The translations under genes were made by a program, and so were the position numbers. This document shows positions 1 to 6,633 of a DNA stretch of 7,462 nt, in pieces. The notes under the pieces were generated by a model, which made no database searches, was not told the origin of the DNA, and saw nothing but the letters and a program-made list of their open reading frames with translations. Every line of letters begins with the position of its first letter. Position 1 is the first letter of the stretch. Source of the DNA: Myxococcota bacterium (lineage in GTDB: Bacteria > Myxococcota_A > Polyangia > HGW-17 > JAJRWW01); the NCBI GenBank assembly GCA_024276595.1, contig JAJRWW010000529.1:1-7462 (forward strand), read 5' to 3'.

Positions 1-738
1 ACCGCGCATGACCTCTTCGGGGGCGCTGTGGGCCAGGATGCTCCCAGGATCATCGGGGTCTGCTCGCTCGATGTTCTTGCGGCGCGACTCCTCCGGGGTC
101 ACCCAGATGTACAGGATCGCGGCCCGCTCCAGGAGCTCTGCGGGGAGCTGGGCCAGGTTCCACTGGTAGCCGTGGGGAGGCTCAAGGGGCATCTCGGCCC
201 CCTCGGGTCCCCCCCGGGCGAACTCGATGACCAGGGTCCTTTCGTCGATGCTCTCGGGTCGGGAGCCGAAGAGCTCCTCCACCAGGCGGCGGGTGTCGGG
301 AGCCAGGGCTGCGGCCAGCTCCTCCCGCAGGCTCGGGTCCATGGGCTCGAACACCGCCGGTGCACCCACGGCGCCACGGGCGGCGTCCAGCCGAGAGAAG
401 AGCTCCCTGGGATCCTCGCTCGGCGACGGCTCCCGGGGGTTCTTCATCACCCGGTAGTCGTCCCCCACCAGGTGCAGCAAGGTGCCCCAGTCCAGGGGGT
501 TCAAGAACCCGCTGTGGGGTCCCTTGAAAAAGACCCGAGCCTTCCCCCTGGCGGTCAAGGCGTCGTCCACGCAGCGCATGTAGTGCACATAGGGGAAGTC
601 GTCGAGCTGGGTGGTGTCGGCCACGTGGAAGAGATCCAGGCGCTTCTCCAGGGGGAAGTTGAGCAGGAACCGGCGCGCCTCGGACTTCCCCGAGGCCGGC
701 AGTGCTAGGAGCAGCAATGTGTCGATGTGGTTGGGCAT
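1..738 (-). CDS. P-loop NTPase / nucleoside-kinase-like protein, 3' end missing
   Basis: This frame stays open from an ATG at 738-736 to the left edge with no stop, giving 246 residues and no C-terminus. The protein begins MPNHIDTLLLLALPASGKSE. This is a hydrophobic beta-strand running into a Walker A-type loop (ALPASGKS, residues 12-19) in which the usual first Gly is Ala, as seen in some kinases of the P-loop superfamily. Residues 44-55 (QLDDFPYVHYMR) form an acidic and aromatic cluster that could be a substrate-binding motif. The visible C-terminal part, with ILYIWVTPEESRRKN followed by an Asp/Pro-rich stretch, looks conserved rather than random. No signal peptide or membrane segment is apparent, so it is probably cytosolic. 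A GGAGAG Shine-Dalgarno lies 3 nt upstream of the ATG (rather close), and there is no better upstream start. It is transcribed divergently from the lipoprotein gene. Function is unknown: nucleotide or small-molecule phosphorylation is an inference from the P-loop only. Confidence 0.85.
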   Translation of the reverse strand, partial: MPNHIDTLLLLALPASGKSEARRFLLNFPLEKRLDLFHVADTTQLDDFPYVHYMRCVDDALTARGKARVFFKGPHSGFLNPLDWGTLLHLVGDDYRVMKNPREPSPSEDPRELFSRLDAARGAVGAPAVFEPMDPSLREELAAALAPDTRRLVEELFGSRPESIDERTLVIEFARGGPEGAEMPLEPPHGYQWNLAQLPAELLERAAILYIWVTPEESRRKNIERADPDDPGSILAHSAPEEVMRG

Positions 739-803
739 GGGCTCTCCATTGCGGTTGGCGAGCCAATCCTGCCTGGGCCCGGCCCATGAGTCAACCGGCA
801 GAT

Positions 804-823
804 CCCGGATCTCCCGATCCGGG
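804..823. promoter_or_regulatory. 8-bp perfect inverted repeat in the divergent intergenic region
   Basis: CCCGGATC (804-811) is followed by a TCCC loop and then GATCCGGG (816-823). This is a perfect 8-bp inverted repeat in the roughly 190-bp gap between two divergent genes, 66 bp from the left start codon and 105 bp from the right one. No T-run follows on either strand, and neither neighbouring gene ends here, so a terminator is unlikely. An operator for a dimeric regulator or a structured 5' leader of the left gene fits better. The repeat is seen directly; the role is inferred. Confidence 0.4.
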
Positions 824-866
824 GCACCCGCCCACCTCGGGCCTGGGCGCCTGGGCGACAACCCTC

Positions 867-894
867 ATGACCAGAGGGGATATGGTGTTAAGAT
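867..894 (+). promoter_or_regulatory. Possible sigma70-type promoter for the beta-helix lipoprotein gene
   Basis: ATGACC (867-872; four of six match TTGACA) is separated by 16 bp from TAAGAT (889-894; four of six match TATAAT). TG sits one base before the -10, giving an extended -10 arrangement. Transcription would begin near 901, leaving a leader of roughly 27 nt before the ATG at 928. In GC-rich DNA such partial matches also arise by chance, and this genus may use different consensus sequences. Confidence 0.25.
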
Positions 895-912
895 GGGATG
901 CTCAACTGGTCA

Positions 913-918
913 AGGAGG
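913..918 (+). promoter_or_regulatory. Shine-Dalgarno that sets the lipoprotein start at 928
   Basis: A full AGGAGG lies 9 nt before the ATG at 928. The frame could be extended to an ATG at 898, but that codon has no Shine-Dalgarno. The extension would also put ten polar residues ahead of the signal peptide, so 928 is the preferred start. Confidence 0.8.
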
Positions 919-927
919 GATGACACC

Positions 928-2457
928 ATGCGAACAAAGACCCTACCATGCCCGAGGGGGATCGGTCTGCGTGTGCCGTGGCGGCTCCCGCTGGGGTTGA
1001 CTGCGGCCATGCTGCTCCTGGGATCACTGGGCTGCGGGGACGACGACATCTCCAGCGGGGACGGCGCCGTGGATGCGGCAACTGGCGGCGATGGGAGCTT
1101 GGGGCCGGACGGGGCGGTTGACCGCGACGGCGCATCTCCCACCGACGCGGGGGGAGACGCGGGGGGAGATGCCAGCGTGGTGCCGGGGAGCTGCGGGCAG
1201 ATAGTCACCTTCGAAGATGGTCTCTCGCCAACATCTCAGCTCCACGTCTCTGTGAGCGGGAGCGACTCGGCGGGCGACGGGACGGCCGGCAACCCATACG
1301 CCACAATTGGCCACGCCGCCGACCTGGCCGTGCCGGGGACCGCGGTGGTGGTCCACGCCGGGACCTACTCCGGGGGCACATACATAGCGGACCTGGCCGG
1401 CAGCGCCGGGGCGCCCATCTGGATCGGTGGGGCCCCTGGCGAGGCGAGGCCGGTGATCCAGGGAGGATCCCAGGCGCTGCACCTGGTCAGGGCTCGCTAC
1501 GTCATCATCCACGACATGGAGGTGACCGGGCAGACGTCCAACGGTATCAACTGCGACGACGGCGGGGATTACGGCAACGACCTGGCCACCCACGACCTGG
1601 TCTTCCGAAACCTCTACATCCACGACGTGGGGTCGGGGGGCAACCAGGACTGCCTGAAGCTGTCGGGGGTAAATGACTACTTCGTCATCGACAACGAGAT
1701 TGCCCTTTGCGGGGGCGGAGGGTCGGGCAGCGGGGTGGACCATGTGGGGTGCCACCGCGGGCTCATTGCGAGAAACAGCTTCCACGACCTGAGCGGCAAC
1801 GCGGTGCAGTCCAAGGGGGGAGCGGAGGACATCGAGATTCGCGCCAACATGATCGTCGATGCAGGGGAGCGGGGCCTGAACATGGGCGGATCCACCGGCT
1901 TCGAGTTTTTCAGGCCGCCCGTGGCCGACATGGCGGCGCCCTTTGAGGCGCGGGACATCCGCGCGGTGGCAAATGTGTTCGTGGGGGCGGTCACACCCAT
2001 GGCCTTTGTGGGCTGCGTGGAGTGCCTGGCTGCCAACAACACTATTGTCAATCCCGGCAACTGGCTGCTGCGCATCCTGCAGGAGACCACCAGCCTGAGC
2101 GGCTACGACTTCCTGCCCGCGTCCGACTGCACGTTCATCAACAACCTGGTGTACTTCTCCCGCTCAGACATCTCCACCTATGTCAACATTGGCCCCGCCA
2201 CCGCTCCCTCCACCTTCGTGTTCACGACGAACCTGTGGTACGCCCACGACTCGCCCGGGGACTCGGAGCCCACCAACCTGCCTGTGACAGAGACTGGGGG
2301 CCTGTACGGGCTGGATCCCGGCTTCACGAACGGCTGGGAGATCGGCCCCTCCAGCCCGGCAGCCGGGGCGGGGACCCCTGTGGCTGGTGTGACCGGCGAC
2401 ATGCTCGGGCGCTGCTATGCGTCTCCTCCCAGCATCGGCGCCTACGAGCCGCTGTAG
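928..2457 (+). CDS. Surface lipoprotein with Asp/Gly-rich spacer and parallel beta-helix domain
   Basis: This is a 509-residue exported protein. Residues 1-36 form a lipoprotein signal: basic residues up to R19, a hydrophobic core (LGLTAAMLLLGSLG), then Cys36 as the lipidation site. The lipobox SLGC is slightly unusual, with Leu at -2. Residues 37-87 are a disordered spacer rich in Asp, Gly and Ala, of the kind common in myxobacterial surface lipoproteins. From about residue 104, LHVSVSGSDSAGDGTAGNPYATI followed by GTAVVVHAGTYSGG matches the N-terminal turn of DUF1565 / pectate-lyase-like beta-helices. Repeated N-rich turns such as VFRNLYIHDV, FVIDNEIAL, LIARNSFHDL, IEIRANMIVDA and FINNLVYF continue to about 410. 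The C-terminal SIGAYEPL resembles the end of 'choice-of-anchor' beta-helix proteins. A polysaccharide lyase or carbohydrate-binding role is possible, but I cannot assign catalytic residues. Its 3' end overlaps the opposing radical SAM gene by 16 bp. Confidence 0.93.
   Translation: MRTKTLPCPRGIGLRVPWRLPLGLTAAMLLLGSLGCGDDDISSGDGAVDAATGGDGSLGPDGAVDRDGASPTDAGGDAGGDASVVPGSCGQIVTFEDGLSPTSQLHVSVSGSDSAGDGTAGNPYATIGHAADLAVPGTAVVVHAGTYSGGTYIADLAGSAGAPIWIGGAPGEARPVIQGGSQALHLVRARYVIIHDMEVTGQTSNGINCDDGGDYGNDLATHDLVFRNLYIHDVGSGGNQDCLKLSGVNDYFVIDNEIALCGGGGSGSGVDHVGCHRGLIARNSFHDLSGNAVQSKGGAEDIEIRANMIVDAGERGLNMGGSTGFEFFRPPVADMAAPFEARDIRAVANVFVGAVTPMAFVGCVECLAANNTIVNPGNWLLRILQETTSLSGYDFLPASDCTFINNLVYFSRSDISTYVNIGPATAPSTFVFTTNLWYAHDSPGDSEPTNLPVTETGGLYGLDPGFTNGWEIGPSSPAAGAGTPVAGVTGDMLGRCYASPPSIGAYEPL
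1144..1167 (+). repeat. Two tandem copies of a 12-bp unit inside the lipoprotein spacer
   Basis: GACGCGGGGGGA occurs twice in a row (1144-1155 and 1156-1167), encoding DAGG twice in the disordered spacer. A 12-bp in-frame repeat can change copy number by slippage without breaking the frame, altering only the spacer length between the lipid anchor and the beta-helix. Confidence 0.8.
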
Positions 2458-3977
2458 GGCTCTCGCCGAGGCTCCTGCAGCCAGGAACCAGTGTCCCAGC
2501 GGGGGATGTGGGTGCACAGGAGCACTGTGCCCGGCCACCTGGCCGCTTCAAGGGGGGTGTTGCGGAGGTGGTCGGGGTTGGCCCCCTGGCTGAGAGGATG
2601 CACGGCCAGGCGCTCCCCGGGCCTTTGGGGGCCCGGACGGATGAGCAAGGCGGTGGTGGCTCGCTCCAGGAAGGCTTCCAGGGTGACGGCCTCGCCCAGG
2701 AGGCTGTCGCTCGGCCCTGGGAAGAGGAGGCCGTCGTGGTAGCTGCGCAGCAACACTCCGGCCCCGGCTCCCTGCTGGACGGCGATGAGATCGCCCCCTC
2801 TGGCAAGCTCGCGCAGGTCCCGAAGCAGGTTGTGGAGGGAGTCGTGTCGTGCCTGGCCGCTGGCCAGGATCCTTGCCACCGATACGGCAGCGTCGGGGTT
2901 TGGATGCAGCAGGGGGAGGTGCCTGGGGTACCGCCCGTCCATGAAGCCGCATCCGCCCCGCAGGGGGCAGTCGGCGCAGGCACGGTGGAGGCTCCGGGAG
3001 GCGGCAATGGCTGGAGGGGCGAGGCTGAGGGAGAGCCCGCCACTGGCGGCGATGGCGCTGGCGATCTCCTCGGAGATCTGGCAGGGAGGACAGCCGAGGA
3101 GGCACAGCTTCTCCCCGCTGCCCGGGGGGAGCCTCGCGGCGAGCTGGCCGAGCTGCTTTCCCAGGAGGTCGAAGGGGGGGTGCTGGCACATGCCCGCGGG
3201 CGGAGGCTGGGTGAGCTTGCTTTGGGGCGCAGGGGTTCTGAACACGGGCAGAGTGACCTCCAAGACACCCAGCTCGTCCGCAAGGAACCGGATCGTATCC
3301 GCCAGGCCGGCAACGTTGTCGCGGGTCACCACCACAGACACGCGGCTCCGGATGCCCTGGGCCGCGAGGTTCCCAATGGCGCGGCAGAGCTGCCGGTGCG
3401 CCTCGTTGCTCCCGGACATGCGGTGGGTGACGCGGGGATCGCAGGAGAAGAACGTGAGCTCGAAGACCACGCCGCGCCCGGCGAAGCGCGCGCACAAGGA
3501 GGGCTCCGAGAGCAGGTGCCCGGGGGTGCGCAGGGCGACTCGCTTGCCGTGTGCTTCAAAAAGATCCAGCAGCTCTGGAAGGTGGGGATAGCGCAGAATG
3601 TCCTCCCCTCGCAAGGTCACCTCCTGCTGTGGAATGTGCTCGATCAGCAGGTCTAGGGACCGCCGGATCAGCGCTCGTCTCCCCGGGAGCGGCACCGGTG
3701 GAAGAAGATGCCGGCCCTTTTCAAAGCAGAAGGCGCAGGCGAGATCACACCGGGCGCCGAAGCTGGGGCGCATGCGCACGACCGCGGGCCCCGGGGTCGT
3801 GGCCTGCCCTGGGGATGCGGGCCCCGGGGCATGAAGCTCGAAGATCCCGAAGCTGCTCAAGCAGAGGGGAGAGACCGGGGATGGGCGAGCTTCCAGGCTC
3901 CGAGCGGCCGAGCCCAGCAGGGTCTGCCCCACTCCCACGAGGTCGCTGCCTAGCTTGTGCAGAGCCGATATGAGCAT
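2442..3977 (-). CDS. Radical SAM enzyme with additional cysteine clusters, function unknown
   Basis: This 511-residue protein carries the radical SAM signature CX3CX2C at Cys77, Cys81 and Cys84 (ARCDLACAFCFEKG). Those cysteines bind the 4Fe-4S cluster that cleaves S-adenosylmethionine. LRGEDILRYPHLPEL (122-136) occupies the place of the family's SAM-binding GGE motif, with RGE in place of GGE. Later strand-helix units (ELTFFSCD, RSRVSVVVTRDNVAGLADTIRFLADELG, LEVTLPVF) complete a TIM-barrel-like core to about residue 247. Further cysteines at 264, 292, 296, 299 and at 334, 337, 343 (CADCPLRGGC) suggest SPASM/twitch-like auxiliary Fe-S clusters. About 165 residues after the last Cys match no domain I recognise. 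There is no recognisable precursor peptide nearby, so the substrate is unknown. The ATG at 3977 has no clear Shine-Dalgarno; GTG codons at residues 14 and 16 are possible alternatives. Peptide or small-molecule modification is inferred from the family only. Confidence 0.9.
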   Translation of the reverse strand: MLISALHKLGSDLVGVGQTLLGSAARSLEARPSPVSPLCLSSFGIFELHAPGPASPGQATTPGPAVVRMRPSFGARCDLACAFCFEKGRHLLPPVPLPGRRALIRRSLDLLIEHIPQQEVTLRGEDILRYPHLPELLDLFEAHGKRVALRTPGHLLSEPSLCARFAGRGVVFELTFFSCDPRVTHRMSGSNEAHRQLCRAIGNLAAQGIRSRVSVVVTRDNVAGLADTIRFLADELGVLEVTLPVFRTPAPQSKLTQPPPAGMCQHPPFDLLGKQLGQLAARLPPGSGEKLCLLGCPPCQISEEIASAIAASGGLSLSLAPPAIAASRSLHRACADCPLRGGCGFMDGRYPRHLPLLHPNPDAAVSVARILASGQARHDSLHNLLRDLRELARGGDLIAVQQGAGAGVLLRSYHDGLLFPGPSDSLLGEAVTLEAFLERATTALLIRPGPQRPGERLAVHPLSQGANPDHLRNTPLEAARWPGTVLLCTHIPRWDTGSWLQEPRREPYSGS

Positions 3978-3991
3978 GTCTGGTCAAGGGG

Positions 3992-4020
3992 CCTGTCTTG
4001 TCCTGTCACAGTAGCACAGG
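3992..4020. promoter_or_regulatory. Operator-like repeats just upstream of the radical SAM gene
   Basis: CCTGTC occurs twice with a 10-bp period (3992-3997 and 4002-4007). The second copy forms an inverted repeat, CCTGT-N9-ACAGG (4002-4006 and 4016-4020). The block is 14-43 bp upstream of the radical SAM start. On the minus strand TGCTACTGT (within 4005-4016) resembles an extended -10. The placement suits a regulator site or promoter serving the radical SAM gene alone, but the arms are short. Confidence 0.25.
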
Positions 4021-4116
4021 TGGGTGCCCCTATCGTCGTGCGTCTCTTCGCAGGTGGCGCCCGCGCGCTGGCGGCCGATGAGGGGGGGCTTTCAGGATGG
4101 GCCAGGAAGTGCGGCT

Positions 4117-4135
4117 GCCGGGCGCTGGCGTCGGC
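4117..4135 (-). terminator. Weak hairpin immediately after the fusion gene's stop codon
   Basis: Directly downstream of the TGA (4138-4136) the sequence can fold into a short GC stem: GCCG pairs with CGGC, with an inner GC pair and a 4-nt loop, and one bulge and one wobble pair. No U-tract follows, so it would be an atypical intrinsic terminator at best. It is the only candidate I see between the fusion gene and the radical SAM gene. Confidence 0.15.
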
Positions 4136-6490
4136 TCAGGGCCGGCGGGCCTGGAGGGAATCTATGAAGCCAGTGGCGCGAGGCCCCAGCTCGGCCGCGT
4201 TGGCCTCGTCCGTGTCCACGTGCATCTCCAGCTTGTAGCTGGGGCTGATGCGAACCAGCACGTCCCCGAAGATCAAGGAGCGCTCCCCCTCGACCCGGAC
4301 TCTTACAATGTCCTTGTCACGCACCGCCAGGCGCAGAGCGTCGGCCGGGTCAACGTGGATGTGTCGCATGGCGCAGATGACCCCCTCCTCGATCTCCACC
4401 ACCCCTTCGGGCCCTTCCAGCACCAGGCCGGGGGAGCCAGCCAGGTCTCCCGACGCGCGGATGGGGGCGTCGATCCCCAGCTTGAACTCCTCAGTGCGGC
4501 TGATCTCCACCTGGGTCTGCTTGCGGGTGGGGCCCAGGATGCGCACCCTGTCCACCCTCCCCTTGGGGCCGATGAGGTTGACCTGCTGGTCGCAGGCGAA
4601 CTGGCCGGGCTGGGTCAAGGGGCTGCGCTCGGTGAGCTCGGCGCCCCTGCCAAAAAGGGCCTCCACGTGGTCGGGCTGCAGGTGCACGTGGTGGGCGGAC
4701 ACGCCGATGGGAATGGGGACGTCCGCTGGGTTGACCGAATCGGCCACTTTCGAATGGCGCAGCACCGCCTCCGTCTCCCGGGCGATCATCCCCTCCTCGT
4801 CCGTGGGGACCACCAGGATCCGCACCGGCGCGGCCTGGTCAGAGATGTCGGCGGCGTCTCCCTGGCCCGGGCTCGCGCCCTGGTTCCTGGACTCGTCCAC
4901 GATGAGCCCCACGTGGTGCATGGACTGGCAGGCCCGGGAGCGGATCCATGCGCTGTGCTCACCTATTCCACCGGTGAACACGAGCGCATCCAGGCCGCCG
5001 AGGGCTGCCAGGTATGCTCCAATGTACTTCTTGATGCGGTAGCAAAACACCGTGATCGCGAGCAGGGCCCTGGGGTGCCCCTCGTCGGCGGCGTCCACCA
5101 GCTCGCGCATGTCGTTGGAGATGCCCGACAGGCCCAGCAGCCCCGACTCCTTGTTGAGCAGCCGGTCAACCTCCGCAGGGGACTTGCCCATGGTGTTTGA
5201 CAGGTGCAGCACCAGCCCTGGGTCCACATCCCCGGAGCGGGTCCCCATCACGAGCCCTTCCAGGGGGGTGAGCCCCATGGTGGTGTCGATGACGCGGCCG
5301 TGATCGATGGCAGCGATGGACGCGCCGTTGCCCAGGTGGCAGGTGATGAGCTTCAGCTCGCGGTGCGAGCGCTGCAGGTGCGCCGCCGCCTTCATGGACA
5401 CGTACTTGTGAGAGGTGCCGTGGAAGCCGTAGCGTCGGAGCTGGTGCTCGGAGTAAAGCTCGTAGGGGATGGCGTAGAGGAAGGCGTGCCTGGGCATGGA
5501 CTGGTGAAAGGCGGTGTCGAAGACCGCCACCTGGGGCACACCGGGCAGGAGCTCGGCGCACAGCTCGATGCCCTCGAGGTTCACCGGGTTGTGCAGGGGT
5601 GCGAGCACGGAGGCGGCGCGGATCTGCTGCACCACGTCGTCGTCGATGAGCACCGAGGCGCTGTAGCGATCTCCTCCATGGACCACCCGGTGCCCCACGC
5701 CGGTGATCTGGTCCAGGCTCGTCACCGCGCCGTGGTCCGGGTGGGTCAGGTCCGCGAGCACCAGCCGTAGGGCTGCCTCGTGATCAGGGGCGGACACGGA
5801 TGCGTTGGTGCTCCCGTCGCCGCGCTCAGACCGGTGGAGCGCCCCCTCGCCGATGCGCTCCACCAGGCCGCGAAAGACCACCTCCGGTCTGGCAGAGTCC
5901 ATGAAGTCGTACTTGAGCGAGGAGCTGCCCAGGTTCAACACCAGGATGCGGGAGACCGACAGAGTGGACGTGGGCCGAAAGGACCTGGTGGAGCGCGCGC
6001 AGCGCCGGGCGCCTTCGACCATGGCCTGCTCTCGCTCGTCGCGCTCCCGGGCGGAGAGGCGCACGGAGAGGGTGCGGGCGAGCTCGGTGAGCACCTCCAG
6101 GTTGTGGGGGATCTCCCGGGACATGGACTCGTGGGGGATGAGCAGGCACCGGCAGGGCTCCGCCGCCTGCACGGTGGCGGAGGTGGGCTCCCCGGTCAAG
6201 AGGCTCATCTCGCCGAAGTAGCTGCCCTCAGGGAGGGTGGCCAGCGAGATGCTCGTGTCTCCCTCTCCAGGGAAGACCTCTGCCCGACCGCTCAGGATCA
6301 CCCCAAAAAGCTCCCCTGGGCGGCCGTAGCCCAAGATGCGCTCACCGGGCGCGTACTCCCGCACAGCGGCGAACTGGATGAGTCGGTCAAGAGAGTCGGG
6401 ACGGAACTTCCGAAAAAGCGGAATATGGGAGAGCTGCTCCCTGAGCTCGTCGAGCGAGACGCTGGCTGGTGAGTCGGTTGGGTCGGTCAT
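4136..6490 (-). CDS. Tripartite fusion: CNB domain, acetate kinase and PduL-type phosphotransacylase
   Basis: This is one unbroken 784-residue frame. Residues ~20-145 form a CNB domain (GRPGELFGVILSGRAEVF, then FGEMSLLTGEPTSATV). Glu94 is kept, but Thr103 replaces the usual phosphate-binding Arg. Residues ~180-577 are a full-length acetate kinase beginning ILVLNLGSSSLKY. Family catalytic positions are all present: Asn186, Arg268, His300, Asp325, His357, Arg418 and the PTDEE loop at 562-566. Residues ~592-768 are PduL. The metal ligands map to His601, His603, Glu662, His710, His712 and His757, with Arg656 as the phosphate contact. Together the domains interconvert acetyl-CoA + Pi + ADP and acetate + ATP + CoA through acetyl-phosphate, presumably in the cytosol. 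There is no N-terminal microcompartment peptide ahead of PduL and no shell gene nearby. The ATG at 6490 has only a weak G-rich Shine-Dalgarno, but the CNB domain begins soon after it. Ligand control of flux is inferred. Confidence 0.95.
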   Translation of the reverse strand: MTDPTDSPASVSLDELREQLSHIPLFRKFRPDSLDRLIQFAAVREYAPGERILGYGRPGELFGVILSGRAEVFPGEGDTSISLATLPEGSYFGEMSLLTGEPTSATVQAAEPCRCLLIPHESMSREIPHNLEVLTELARTLSVRLSARERDEREQAMVEGARRCARSTRSFRPTSTLSVSRILVLNLGSSSLKYDFMDSARPEVVFRGLVERIGEGALHRSERGDGSTNASVSAPDHEAALRLVLADLTHPDHGAVTSLDQITGVGHRVVHGGDRYSASVLIDDDVVQQIRAASVLAPLHNPVNLEGIELCAELLPGVPQVAVFDTAFHQSMPRHAFLYAIPYELYSEHQLRRYGFHGTSHKYVSMKAAAHLQRSHRELKLITCHLGNGASIAAIDHGRVIDTTMGLTPLEGLVMGTRSGDVDPGLVLHLSNTMGKSPAEVDRLLNKESGLLGLSGISNDMRELVDAADEGHPRALLAITVFCYRIKKYIGAYLAALGGLDALVFTGGIGEHSAWIRSRACQSMHHVGLIVDESRNQGASPGQGDAADISDQAAPVRILVVPTDEEGMIARETEAVLRHSKVADSVNPADVPIPIGVSAHHVHLQPDHVEALFGRGAELTERSPLTQPGQFACDQQVNLIGPKGRVDRVRILGPTRKQTQVEISRTEEFKLGIDAPIRASGDLAGSPGLVLEGPEGVVEIEEGVICAMRHIHVDPADALRLAVRDKDIVRVRVEGERSLIFGDVLVRISPSYKLEMHVDTDEANAAELGPRATGFIDSLQARRP

Positions 6491-6537
6491 GGTGCCCCCG
6501 GGTGTGCGTGAGATCCCCTGCCGCTGATCCAGCTCCC

Positions 6538-6552
6538 GTCCTCAAGGAGGAC
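6538..6552. promoter_or_regulatory. 6-bp perfect inverted repeat upstream of the fusion gene
   Basis: GTCCTC, the spacer AAG, then GAGGAC form a compact perfect inverted repeat 47-62 bp upstream of the fusion gene's start codon. It could be a regulator half-site pair or a small hairpin in the 5' leader. It contains an AGGAGG-like string on the plus strand, but no open frame follows it at a usable distance. Confidence 0.35.
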
Positions 6553-6558
6553 CTGGTT

Positions 6559-6571
6559 CAGCCACTGGCTG
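6559..6571. promoter_or_regulatory. 13-bp odd palindrome upstream of the fusion gene
   Basis: CAGCCA, a central C, then TGGCTG form a perfect palindrome with a single central base, 68-81 bp upstream of the fusion gene's start. Together with the neighbouring repeat at 6538-6552 it makes a two-site arrangement typical of an operator region. The binding protein is unknown. Confidence 0.35.
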
Positions 6572-6633
6572 GGACTATCTGGTCTCCCGACCTCTCGTGT
6601 CAAGGGCCTGGAGGCAAGCCCATTTGATCACAG

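Noticed and set aside
182..787. A 201-codon minus-strand frame starting 49 bp upstream of the P-loop gene
   Set aside because: Its translation is low-complexity Gly/Pro/Arg/Ala, and it overlaps the frame with the Walker A motif, which is the credible one.
2022..3656. A 544-codon plus-strand open frame running opposite the radical SAM gene
   Set aside because: It crosses the lipoprotein stop and lies antisense to a gene with clear catalytic motifs. Its translation is Gly/Ala/Arg/Gln-rich without recognisable motifs, as expected for an antisense frame in GC-rich DNA.
4002..4020. A classical Crp/cAMP site (TGTGA-N6-TCACA) upstream of the radical SAM gene
   Set aside because: Only the outer CCTGT/ACAGG arms are symmetrical; the inner positions do not match the Crp consensus, so I list it only as an operator-like repeat.
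4097..5200. A 367-codon plus-strand open frame opposite the PduL and acetate kinase part of the fusion
   Set aside because: It is a complement of conserved enzyme sequence with no motif of its own, and composition explains it.
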